Position numbers and translations under genes: made by a program. The notes under the pieces were generated by a model. That model had not been told where the DNA came from. It did no database searches and saw only the letters and a program-made list of their open reading frames with translations. From Promicromonospora sukumoe (GTDB lineage Bacteria > Actinomycetota > Actinomycetes > Actinomycetales > Cellulomonadaceae), in NCBI RefSeq assembly GCF_014137995.1, contig NZ_JACGWV010000001.1, positions 1,798,001 to 1,862,000 on the forward strand: DNA of 64,000 nt. The letters are read 5' to 3'. Positions 1 through 7,299 of the stretch are shown here, one piece after another; position 1 is the stretch's first letter; each line of letters opens with the position of its first letter.

Positions 1-406
1 GGACGGCGACCGCCTCCTCGAGCGCCTCGACCGATTCGCCCTTGGTCAAGCGGCGGCCGCCCATCGCGACAACCCCGTCCCAGTACGCGCCTGCACCGAG
101 GCCCATCTCGACCCGCCCTCCGGAGAGCCGGTCGAGCGCGGCGGCGCCGCGCGCGAGCGTCACGGGTGACCGCAGGGGAAGGCTGAGCACGTTGCCTACG
201 ACCCGGACGCGTTCGGTGCGCGCGGCCACGTAGGACATCAGGGTCCAGGTGTCCTGCAACGCGGGCTGGTACGGATGGTCCTGGAATCCCACCATGTCCA
301 GGCCGGCTTTCTCCGAGAGGATCGCAAGCTCGACGGGTTGATGTGCCGGGCTCGCCACCGGGGTGATGAACGCGCCAAAGGTGAGGTCGTGGCCGTAGTC
401 GGTCAT
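1..406 (-). CDS. LLM-class flavin-dependent oxidoreductase (luciferase family), partial
   Basis: This is the N-terminal 135 residues of a bacterial-luciferase-like TIM-barrel oxidoreductase; the rest lies beyond the left edge. It reads MTDYGHDLTFGAFITP, then GFQDHPYQ, RTERVRVVGNVLSLPLRSP and GRVEMGLGAG, which are typical of the family. Members use FMN or F420 to oxidise or reduce small molecules in the cytoplasm. The ATG (406-404) overlaps the TGA of the upstream fusion gene as ATGA, so the two are probably co-translated. Its N-terminal pattern resembles the first domain of that fusion, suggesting partner or duplicated subunits. The substrate cannot be told. Confidence 0.85.
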   Translation of the reverse strand, partial: MTDYGHDLTFGAFITPVASPAHQPVELAILSEKAGLDMVGFQDHPYQPALQDTWTLMSYVAARTERVRVVGNVLSLPLRSPVTLARGAAALDRLSGGRVEMGLGAGAYWDGVVAMGGRRLTKGESVEALEEAVAV

Positions 407-2685
407 CGTGCTGCTCCTGTACTGGCTGGTGAAGGGACAAGGGGGATATGGAAGTTGTCGTTGAAGACGCCGTCGGGGTCGTACGCCACTTTGAGCTCCC
501 GCAGTCGTGCGAGGGTGCGCGTCGGCCACGCTTGTTCGATGCGGTCCGGTCGCAGGCTGCTGTCGAAGCTGAGATAGCTGCCCTCGAAGAAGGGCTCCAG
601 CCGGGCCCACAGACGGTCGACGACGGAGTCCTGTCGGCCCATGACGACCACGGAGAAGTTCGCGTCGCGGTGGGCGAACGCGGTCGCGTCGGGGTCGGTG
701 TCGGCGACGGCGCCGCCGAGCGCGCGGATCTGGAACCAGTGCACGCCACCGCTGGACAGCACCCGGGCGGCGGCAGCGGCGAACTCGGGCGTGATGTGGC
801 GAAGCAGACCGCTGCGCGAGACCGGCTCGCCCTGGGAGACCGGCTCCTCGTCACTGGCGTTGGCCAGGACCGCCGCGTAGGGCACGATCTGCACCTGCTG
901 GGCGTAGAGCGCGGCCAGATCGGCCAATGGTTCGATCCGCGCCACGACCGTCTCGGGGTCGTCGGAGTCGACCATGGTGCGAGTAAGCGCCACGGCCGGC
1001 TGTCTGCCGCGTGCGGGCGACATGATGAGGAAACTGGTCACCTCGCGTGGAGACGTCTCGACGAACTGGCCCCAGTCCACGAGGAAGCGTGCGGGGTCGC
1101 TGGCGTCTTGGGTCAGTTCGGCGTACCCAACCGGCCCGACCACGTCGGCCTCGAACTCGAAGGACGTGACGATCCCGACGTTGGCTCCGGCACCGCGCAC
1201 CGCCCAGAACAGGTCCGTGTTCTCGGTCTCGCTTGCCTGGACGAGCGAGCCGTCGGCGAGGACCATGTCGACCGCTCGCAGGTGGTCGATCGTCAGTCCG
1301 TGCGCGCGCACGAGATACCCGATCCCGCCCGCGGTCGCCAGACCGCCGACACCGACGCCGCCGTAGTCACCCGAGCTCAGAGCCCAGCCGTACGGGTGCA
1401 GCGCTGCCGCCACCTCCATCCAGCGGGCCCCGGGACCGATCCGGACCCGTCGTGTGGCCTCGTCCAGCACCTCGATCTGGTTCATCGCGGACAGGTCGAT
1501 GACGATGCCGCCTTCGTTCGTGGAGCGCCCGGAGATCCCGTGCCCGGCGCTGCGGCGCGGGAGCGGGAGCTCGGGGTGGCGCCGCGCGTAAGCCAGCGCC
1601 AGTGCGACCTGCTCGGGCGTGGACACGCGCAGCACGACGGCGGGGGAGCCGCCACGCAGGTAGCCGGAGCGGTAGCGGGCGTATGCCCGGTCACCGGGCT
1701 CGACGATCTCGGCCAGGCCGGCGGGCACGTCGTCGTAGTCGATACCGGGTGTCCGACGGGCCAGAGCTGCCGCGGTCCGGACGCGCAGGCCGGCGGAACC
1801 GTAGGGCAGCGCGGCGTCGATGGCCGCACGCAAAGCGGGAATCACTTCGCGGGCGAACCGGGTGATCGTGTCCGTGTCGACGGAGTCCAGCATGATCGTC
1901 CCCACACCGTGGTCGACGACCAGTGGCAGCAGTTCGGTCACCCACTGGGTCGGTGTCGCGGTCAGGCCGAGGCTGTGCTCTTCGCCGGCCTGGATGAAGG
2001 TGCCGTTCACGATGATCCGGCGCCGGATCTCACGCGGGGCCCGTCCCGCCTGCCGGGCCGCGTCGTCGATCGTCGCGTTGCTCGCGGCGAGAGCGTCCGT
2101 GCCCGCGTAGCGCGCCGACCACGCGTCGGCGCGACGCCCAGCGAGCTCAAGCAGGTCCGGCGTCGTGCCGTACACGCCGACCGGTACCTCGTGCGCGGGC
2201 GCTGCCTTCGCGGCGCCGGAGAGCCGGTAGTGGCGCCCGTCAACCCGGGCCAGGCCGCGTTCCATGCTCCACAGCTCCCGGACGACGTCGATCGCCTCGC
2301 CGAGCACGCCACAGGTCTCGGCTTTCTCCAGCTGCGGCCCGCCGGCAGCCACGACGGTGTCCGCGCTCGTCTCGGCGCCGAGCACGAGGTCCAGCCGCCC
2401 GCTGGTGAGCCGGTCCAGGCTCGCGACCGAACGGGCCAGGACCGCCGGGTCGCGCAGCGGCAGCGCGCGGATATCAGCGCTGAGCCGGATCGTGCTGGTG
2501 CGAGCCGCCAACCAGCCCAGCAGGGTCACGGCGTCGGTGGCGGGTAGGTCCGGGCGGTCGACGACGCTGACGAGGTCGTACCCGAGCTCCTCGGCGAGAC
2601 TGACGAGCCGGTGGCGCGCGTCGTCGTCTACCTCGGCCCCCTGCGGCAGCTGCAGGCCGAGCTCCAGCGAGTGGGCGTAGTTCAT
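403..2685 (-). CDS. Fusion of LLM-class flavin oxidoreductase and FAD-linked (PCMH/berberine-bridge-type) oxidase
   Basis: This 760-residue protein has two oxidoreductase domains. Residues about 1-300 are a luciferase-like TIM barrel. Residues about 325-750 are an FAD-binding PCMH oxidase with a BBE-type tail. The FAD domain shows RRSAGHGISG, with a histidine near 382 at the usual covalent-flavin position, and GGVGVGGLATAGGIGY. The cysteine used for a second flavin bond in berberine-bridge enzymes is not seen (GDYGGVGVGG). Start ATG 2685 is chosen because MNYAHSLELGLQLP begins the fold, although the frame is open further upstream. It is divergent from the HxlR gene and ATGA-coupled to the next luciferase-like gene. 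The chemistry is unknown; transfer of reduced flavin or hydride between domains is only inference. Confidence 0.85.
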   Translation of the reverse strand: MNYAHSLELGLQLPQGAEVDDDARHRLVSLAEELGYDLVSVVDRPDLPATDAVTLLGWLAARTSTIRLSADIRALPLRDPAVLARSVASLDRLTSGRLDLVLGAETSADTVVAAGGPQLEKAETCGVLGEAIDVVRELWSMERGLARVDGRHYRLSGAAKAAPAHEVPVGVYGTTPDLLELAGRRADAWSARYAGTDALAASNATIDDAARQAGRAPREIRRRIIVNGTFIQAGEEHSLGLTATPTQWVTELLPLVVDHGVGTIMLDSVDTDTITRFAREVIPALRAAIDAALPYGSAGLRVRTAAALARRTPGIDYDDVPAGLAEIVEPGDRAYARYRSGYLRGGSPAVVLRVSTPEQVALALAYARRHPELPLPRRSAGHGISGRSTNEGGIVIDLSAMNQIEVLDEATRRVRIGPGARWMEVAAALHPYGWALSSGDYGGVGVGGLATAGGIGYLVRAHGLTIDHLRAVDMVLADGSLVQASETENTDLFWAVRGAGANVGIVTSFEFEADVVGPVGYAELTQDASDPARFLVDWGQFVETSPREVTSFLIMSPARGRQPAVALTRTMVDSDDPETVVARIEPLADLAALYAQQVQIVPYAAVLANASDEEPVSQGEPVSRSGLLRHITPEFAAAAARVLSSGGVHWFQIRALGGAVADTDPDATAFAHRDANFSVVVMGRQDSVVDRLWARLEPFFEGSYLSFDSSLRPDRIEQAWPTRTLARLRELKVAYDPDGVFNDNFHIPLVPSPASTGAAR

Positions 2686-2758
2686 CGTGCGCCCCGGTCC
2701 GTGGCGGTCGTGTCCATGACGGAGACGATCCGCCACGACGGAACATCGAGCAACGCAC

Positions 2759-2775
2759 AGGTAACTCGGTTACCT
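2759..2775. promoter_or_regulatory. Palindromic operator between the flavin-enzyme genes and hxlR-type gene
   Basis: AGGTAACTCGGTTACCT is a perfect inverted repeat with 7-bp arms and a 3-bp centre. It lies in the 119-bp divergent intergenic region, 30 bp before the HxlR-family start and 74 bp from the fusion enzyme start. HxlR regulators usually bind such sites and repress divergent redox genes, so it is the likely site for the adjacent regulator. Confidence 0.7.
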
Positions 2776-2804
2776 ATGATTACCGATTCGGGTAGGCTCG
2801 TGGT

Positions 2805-3263
2805 ATGAGTTCCTCGACGGCCAGTGCCCGCGTCACCCGGTCCGATGCTGCGCGGCAGGACCCGGCCCCGTCTGTCCGGCAGGCGCCCGCTCACGTCGTT
2901 GAGGGCTTCGAGCACATCGACGCTGAGAAGTGCCGCAGCTTCGAGCGTTCGGCGGAGTTGGTGGGCCGCAAGTGGACGGCCGGCATCATGCTGGCCGGCA
3001 TGCTCGGTGCGCGGCGGTTCGTCGAGTACCGCGGGCACGTCGAGGGCATCTCGGGCCGGCTGCTCACTCAGCGGCTGCGTGAGCTCGAGCTTGAGGGGCT
3101 GCTCGAACGAGAGGTGATCGCGACGAAGCCGGTCCAGATCACCTACCGGCCGACCGAGCGTGGCATCGGGCTGATGCGAGCCCTGCACCCGCTGATCACC
3201 TGGAGCGTGGCCGATCAGCACCTGGCCGAAGCGTCCCACCAGCCGGCCGCCTCCGAGCGCTGA
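2805..3263 (+). CDS. HxlR-family winged-helix transcriptional regulator
   Basis: A 152-residue regulator with the HxlR core from about residue 45: KCRSFERSAELVGRKWTAGI, then RFVEYRGHVEGISGRLLTQRLRELELEGLL and a YRPTERG turn. The N-terminal 40 residues are extra and probably disordered. The conserved cysteine before the first helix is present (KCRSF), as in thiol- or aldehyde-sensing members. The ATG at 2805 has no clear ribosome-binding site, and the mRNA may have a very short leader. The gene is divergent from the flavin enzymes with a perfect palindrome between them, so it most likely controls them and itself. Confidence 0.88.
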   Translation: MSSSTASARVTRSDAARQDPAPSVRQAPAHVVEGFEHIDAEKCRSFERSAELVGRKWTAGIMLAGMLGARRFVEYRGHVEGISGRLLTQRLRELELEGLLEREVIATKPVQITYRPTERGIGLMRALHPLITWSVADQHLAEASHQPAASER

Positions 3264-3414
3264 TCTCGTCGTCCCGTTGCAGCCGGGTGCGACAAGCGCC
3301 GTTGGGCGAGCGGCGTCCGCGTGGCATCACGATCTCGCGACGAGTGTCTGGCCTGGTCGCGTCGCCGCTGTCCTTCTGAACTCAGTCGCCGTGTCGTCGG
3401 ACCCGGCCTAACAC

Positions 3415-3490
3415 GTACTGGCAGTACCAGGTCGAGGGGTGCGGGCTAAGCCCGCCAGATTTGCCTCTGCGGGTGTTTGGCTCATTGAGC
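3415..3490. promoter_or_regulatory. Cluster of three short palindromes upstream of SDR operon
   Basis: Three perfect inverted repeats lie in the 257-bp gap before the SDR operon: GTACTG-G-CAGTAC (3415-3427), GCGGGC-TAA-GCCCGC (3441-3455) and GCTCA-T-TGAGC (3480-3490). The last ends 30 bp before the ATG and may be an operator. The middle one could be an RNA hairpin. No cognate regulator is adjacent, apart from the HxlR gene whose own site has another sequence. Bases 3264-3414 show nothing else. Confidence 0.45.
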
Positions 3491-3520
3491 AAGCAAAGCC
3501 GAACACCGAAAGAAGAGATC

Positions 3521-4279
3521 ATGTCTGAGAACCTCACCGGCACCGTCGCAGTCGTCACCGGCGCATCCAGCGGTATCGGCCGGGCGACCGCCCGTCGCCT
3601 GTCCGCCGCCGGCGCCACGGTCGCCCTCATCGCGCGCCGCGAGGACCGCCTCCAGGACCTCGCCGCCCAGATCCAGGCCGACGGCGGGACCGCCCTGGTC
3701 ATCGGCGCCGACCTGACCGACGCGGACGCCGCCCGCGCTGCGATCGAGCGTGTCGTGGCCGAGCTCGGCCGCCTGGACACGCTGGTCAACGCGGCAGGGA
3801 CCATGCTCAACGGACCCTCCGAGGAGTCTCCGCTCGACGAGTGGGACCGGATGGTCGACATCAACCTGCGCGGCCTGCTGTACGTCACGAAGGCCGCGCT
3901 CCCTCACCTGCTCAGCGCGGCGACCACCAGCTCTCGTTCGGTCGCCGATGTCGTCAACGTCTCGTCGGTCTCCGGCCGGGTCGCTGCACCGGGGGTCGCC
4001 GTCTACACCGCGACCAAGTTCGCCGTGACCTCGGCGACCGAGGCGTGGCGTCAGGAGTACACCACGCGCAACGTCCGCTTCTCGGTTGTCGAGCCCGGTC
4101 GTACTGAGAGCGAGCTGTTCGACCAGAAGGACGGTGCGGCCGAGGGCTTCACCGCCATGTTCGGTGAGGTCGAGGCACTGCACGCCGAAGACATCGCCGA
4201 GGCCGCGGCGTTCATCGTGACCAACCCCCGCCGGGTTGCGGTCAACGAGATCGTCGTGCGGCCCACCGACCAGCCGTGA
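3521..4279 (+). CDS. SDR-family NAD(P)-dependent oxidoreductase
   Basis: A 252-residue classical short-chain dehydrogenase. It has the cofactor loop TGASSGIGRAT near residue 12, ADLTDADAA, an NAAG-type motif (LVNAAGTM), the catalytic serine in NVSSVSGR, and YTATK as the active YxxxK. Start ATG 3521 follows AGAAGAGATC and gives the usual N-terminus. It is first in an operon with a zinc alcohol dehydrogenase (31 bp gap) and an EthD protein. Its closest relative in this window is the SDR at 32934-33698, which shares the TNPRRVAVNE/TRDRRVAVNE ending. The substrate is not evident; an alcohol/ketone pair handled jointly with the next enzyme is plausible. Confidence 0.9.
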   Translation: MSENLTGTVAVVTGASSGIGRATARRLSAAGATVALIARREDRLQDLAAQIQADGGTALVIGADLTDADAARAAIERVVAELGRLDTLVNAAGTMLNGPSEESPLDEWDRMVDINLRGLLYVTKAALPHLLSAATTSSRSVADVVNVSSVSGRVAAPGVAVYTATKFAVTSATEAWRQEYTTRNVRFSVVEPGRTESELFDQKDGAAEGFTAMFGEVEALHAEDIAEAAAFIVTNPRRVAVNEIVVRPTDQP

Positions 4280-4310
4280 CCGTTCGGCGAACCACGATTC
4301 GGAGACAACC

Positions 4311-5453
4311 ATGACCGCAACACATGCCGCCGTCATGCGCGACGTGAAGACCATCAGCCTGGAAGATCTCGACGTCGGTCCCATTCGCGATGACGAGGTC
4401 CTGGTACGGATCGAGTCCGCAGGGATCTGCGCGACCGACATCGAGATCCTGGACGAAGGATTCGACCAGCTCGCCACCCCGCCCGTGGTCCTCGGACATG
4501 AGGGCGCCGGTGTCGTCGAGCAGGTCGGCAGGGCCGTGACCGGGCTGGAGCCCGGCGACAAGGTCCTGCTTACGAGCGCGAACTGCGGGCACTGCCGCGC
4601 CTGCGTGTCAGGCAAGCCCGCGTACTGCGAGCACCACTACGACATCAACTTCTCCGGCGGCAGGAGCGACGGGTCGACCTCCCTGACCGACCAGAGCGGT
4701 CAGCCCGTCCACAGCCACTTCTTCTACCAGTCGTCGTGGTCCACCTACGCCGTCGCGCACGCCACCAGCACGATCAAGGTGTCGCCCGACGTCGACCCGG
4801 CCGTCCTTGGGCCCTTCGGTTGCGGTGTCCGCACCGGAGCCGGTTCGGTCCTGGACGTCCTCCAGGTCACGCCCGGCTCCTCGATCGCCGTCTTCGGCCT
4901 CGGCGCCGTGGGGCTGACGGCGATCATGGCCGCGAAGGTCGCGGGCGCGAGCACGATCATCGCCGTTGCCCGCAAGAAGCCCCAGCTGGACCGAGCACTC
5001 GAGGTCGGCGCGACCCACGTCATCGACACCACCAGCACCGACGACGTGCCGGCAGCGGTGCGCGCGATCGTCGGCGGGACGGGAGTCGACTTCAGCCTCG
5101 AAGCGACGGGAAACGCCGGTGTGATGCGCACCAGCGTCGAGGTGCTCGGCGAGATGGGGCACGCCGTCATCACGGGCGTCGCCCAGGGGCAGGCCTTGGA
5201 GTTCGATCCCTGGCTCCTGCTCGGCGGCCGCAAGGTCAGCGGTTCGACGCTCGGTGACAGCGCACCCTCGATCCTGCTGCCCCGCCTGGTCGACCTCTAC
5301 CTCCAGGGCCGCTTCCCGATCGACAAGATCGAGACGCACTACCCCCTGGACGACATCGACAAGGCCCTGGCCGACTCCCGCTCCGGCCGCGTCGCCAAGG
5401 CAGTGCTCCACCCCGCGACAGGCCCGAACGGGTCCGACCGCCCCGAAGGCTGA
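4311..5453 (+). CDS. Zinc-dependent alcohol dehydrogenase (aryl/terpene alcohol type)
   Basis: A 380-residue medium-chain dehydrogenase. The N-terminal GroES-like domain carries a catalytic-zinc cysteine (AGICATDIE), GHEGAGVVE and a full structural-zinc loop with four cysteines (CGHCRACVSGKPAYC). The Rossmann domain has VFGLGAVGLTA, and a third catalytic-zinc cysteine lies in FGCGVRTGAG. This pattern fits benzyl/geraniol-type NAD-dependent dehydrogenases that interconvert primary alcohols and aldehydes. The start follows GGAGA. It lies between the SDR and EthD genes in one operon, suggesting degradation or synthesis of a small aromatic or terpenoid alcohol. Exact substrate unknown. Confidence 0.9.
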   Translation: MTATHAAVMRDVKTISLEDLDVGPIRDDEVLVRIESAGICATDIEILDEGFDQLATPPVVLGHEGAGVVEQVGRAVTGLEPGDKVLLTSANCGHCRACVSGKPAYCEHHYDINFSGGRSDGSTSLTDQSGQPVHSHFFYQSSWSTYAVAHATSTIKVSPDVDPAVLGPFGCGVRTGAGSVLDVLQVTPGSSIAVFGLGAVGLTAIMAAKVAGASTIIAVARKKPQLDRALEVGATHVIDTTSTDDVPAAVRAIVGGTGVDFSLEATGNAGVMRTSVEVLGEMGHAVITGVAQGQALEFDPWLLLGGRKVSGSTLGDSAPSILLPRLVDLYLQGRFPIDKIETHYPLDDIDKALADSRSGRVAKAVLHPATGPNGSDRPEG

Positions 5454-5512
5454 ACCACACGAAACCACTCACGGTGGCGCCGCGTCGAGCCGCGAGCCCC
5501 AGAGAGGAAACC

Positions 5513-6175
5513 ATGCAAGGACAGGTCAAGCTCCTCATCCTCACCCCGCCGAAGGTAGGGCTGACGCCGCAGGAGTTCCAGGATCACTGGCGACACCCCC
5601 ACGGCACGCTGTCGCGAGGCATCCGGTTGATGCGCCGCTACATCCAGAACCACCGGATCCTCGGCGCGGCCGACATCAGCGGCGACTCGCCCTACTACGG
5701 CATCGGCGAGGTCACCTTCGACAACCTCCAGGCCAGCCAGAGTCTGGCCCAGGACCCGGAGTACTCGCGCAACGTGCAGCCCGACGAAGCAACCTTTGTC
5801 GATCAGGAGAAGTTCGAGTTCGTCGCCGTCACCGAGAACGTGCTCCCTGCGGGCACGACAGCCGCCGCGCGGCCGCTCGCCGACCGCATCTGGTCTGATC
5901 GCGACGCGCCCAGCTTCGTGACTCTCTTCGAGATCGTCCGCCGTGGCACGCCGGCACCCACGTCGGCCGCTGCGGTGGCCGACCAATTGGGGGCCTTTCG
6001 GGCGATCGTGAATGTCCCTGTCGACGATGGGGGATCTGTAGCAGAGATCCGTCAGTACATCTGGCCCACGCTCACCGCGTTCCAGCAGGCCACGGATACC
6101 GGGGACGGCGCACTCGCCCTGGGCCACATCCGCCAGGGCGAACGAGTGCTGACGTTCTCCGAGCGGGCCATCTGA
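5513..6175 (+). CDS. EthD-domain protein
   Basis: A 220-residue protein made of two ferredoxin-like halves. The first (about residues 5-110) matches the EthD type: KLLILTPPKVGLTPQEFQDHW, RYIQNHRI and FVDQEKFEFVAVTE. The second half repeats the same layout (VTLFEIVRRGTPAPTS onward). EthD proteins form small dimeric barrels and often act beside oxidoreductases in degradation pathways, with poorly known chemistry. Start ATG 5513 is preceded by AGAGAGGAAA; the frame also extends 39 bases upstream without a site. It is the last gene of the SDR-ADH-EthD operon, and a terminator hairpin follows at once. Confidence 0.82.
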   Translation: MQGQVKLLILTPPKVGLTPQEFQDHWRHPHGTLSRGIRLMRRYIQNHRILGAADISGDSPYYGIGEVTFDNLQASQSLAQDPEYSRNVQPDEATFVDQEKFEFVAVTENVLPAGTTAAARPLADRIWSDRDAPSFVTLFEIVRRGTPAPTSAAAVADQLGAFRAIVNVPVDDGGSVAEIRQYIWPTLTAFQQATDTGDGALALGHIRQGERVLTFSERAI

Positions 6176-6179
6176 CCCC

Positions 6180-6209
6180 GAAGGCGCCGCCCGAACAGGC
6201 GGCGCCTTC
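6180..6209 (+). terminator. Rho-independent-type terminator after EthD gene
   Basis: A perfect 12-bp stem GAAGGCGCCGCC / GGCGGCGCCTTC with a 6-nt loop, five bases after the EthD stop codon. No T-run follows, as is common in actinobacteria. Confidence 0.8.
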
Positions 6210-6366
6210 GTGCGGCGCGCGGCCGACAGTCGCACACCCACGTGGCTGCAGTACAGGTGGGGAGCAGACGCAGTGCGCCGTTCCACGCCTCGGATCAGAG
6301 CCGACATCGCCGTCCACGACGGAACGCCATGCCACCGCGGACACGGAAGCACGAAGGAGAGAACGG

Positions 6367-7182
6367 ATGGAACTGACGGGCAAGAAGGTCCTCATCACCG
6401 GCGCCACCAGCGGGATCGGAGAAGCTGTCGCCGGACGGCTCGCGTCTCAGGTCGCGACCCTGCTCGTGCAAGGCCCTCAACCGGGATCCGAGCAGCGGGC
6501 ATTGATCGAGCGGTTACGAACGCACGGCGCACGAGTCGAGTACCTGCAAGCTGACTTCTCACGGCTCAGCGACGTCTCCGAACTCGCCCATGGCGTACGC
6601 GAGCGCGTTGGGCACCTCGACCTGCTCGTCAACAACGCCGTTGCGCCCCCGGCCCGACAGCGCGTGGTCACCATCGACGGCAACGAACTCGCTTGGCAGG
6701 TCAACTACCTGGCGATGGTCTCGCTCACCCTTCAACTGAGGGACGTCGTACGCGAGCGCATCGTCAATATCTCTTCTGAGACACACCGCGGCGCGTCCCT
6801 CGACTTCGACAACCTTCAGCTTGAGAACGGCTACGAGGCCTTCGAGGCTTATCGCCGGTCAAAGCTCGCGATCGTGACGTTCACTCAATGGCTCGCTCGC
6901 CACCTTCGTGACGCCGGGCCAGCCGCCGTCGCGATCTGCCCTGGCCTGACCGACACCCCCTTGTTGCACGCGATGTTCCCAGGATCTGCAGGCCAACCGG
7001 TCAGCCGTGCTGCAGCCAACGTCATCGCTGGCATCACCCAGAACATTCAGAGCGGCACATACATGCACGACGGCTTCGTCGCCGTCCCGAGCGCTGCAGC
7101 GACCGATCCGTCGAAGCAGGCGCAGCTGTGGGAGGCGACGGCGGAAATGCTCGGCGTACCGCTTTCGGTCTTTCCCAACTGA
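6367..7182 (+). CDS. SDR-family oxidoreductase (retinol-dehydrogenase-like)
   Basis: A 271-residue SDR with TGATSGIGEAV, DFSRLSDV, LLVNNAV, NISSETHRG and the active YRRSK. The QADFSRLSDVSELA and SSETH elements are typical of the retinol-dehydrogenase/WW-domain-oxidoreductase-like group. A strong site (AAGGAGAG) precedes ATG 6367. It stands alone, after a terminator and before the sigma-factor fusion gene. Substrate unknown. Confidence 0.87.
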   Translation: MELTGKKVLITGATSGIGEAVAGRLASQVATLLVQGPQPGSEQRALIERLRTHGARVEYLQADFSRLSDVSELAHGVRERVGHLDLLVNNAVAPPARQRVVTIDGNELAWQVNYLAMVSLTLQLRDVVRERIVNISSETHRGASLDFDNLQLENGYEAFEAYRRSKLAIVTFTQWLARHLRDAGPAAVAICPGLTDTPLLHAMFPGSAGQPVSRAAANVIAGITQNIQSGTYMHDGFVAVPSAAATDPSKQAQLWEATAEMLGVPLSVFPN

Positions 7183-7240
7183 CGGGCTTTCACCACTCGG
7201 GAGCGCACATTTGCGACCGCCTGCCATCGGTGGGAGCCTC

Positions 7241-7285
7241 CGGTCGATCGACCGACCGGGCAACCTTTAGCTGACACTCTCCGTA
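7241..7285 (+). promoter_or_regulatory. Possible ECF-type promoter and palindrome upstream of the sigma fusion gene
   Basis: A perfect palindrome CGGTCGATCGACCG (7241-7254) is followed by GCAACCTTT (7260-7268) and, about 16 bp on, CCGTA (7281-7285). The CAACC/CGTA pair resembles promoters of actinobacterial ECF sigma factors, which often drive their own genes. The GGGGAGG ribosome-binding site follows. This is pattern-based only. Confidence 0.4.
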
Positions 7286-7299
7286 GGGGAGGGCATGAG

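Noticed and set aside
448..2547. A 699-codon open frame on the plus strand
   Set aside because: It is antisense to the luciferase-FAD fusion gene, has an Arg/Gly/Asp-rich composition without domains, and arises from the high GC content.
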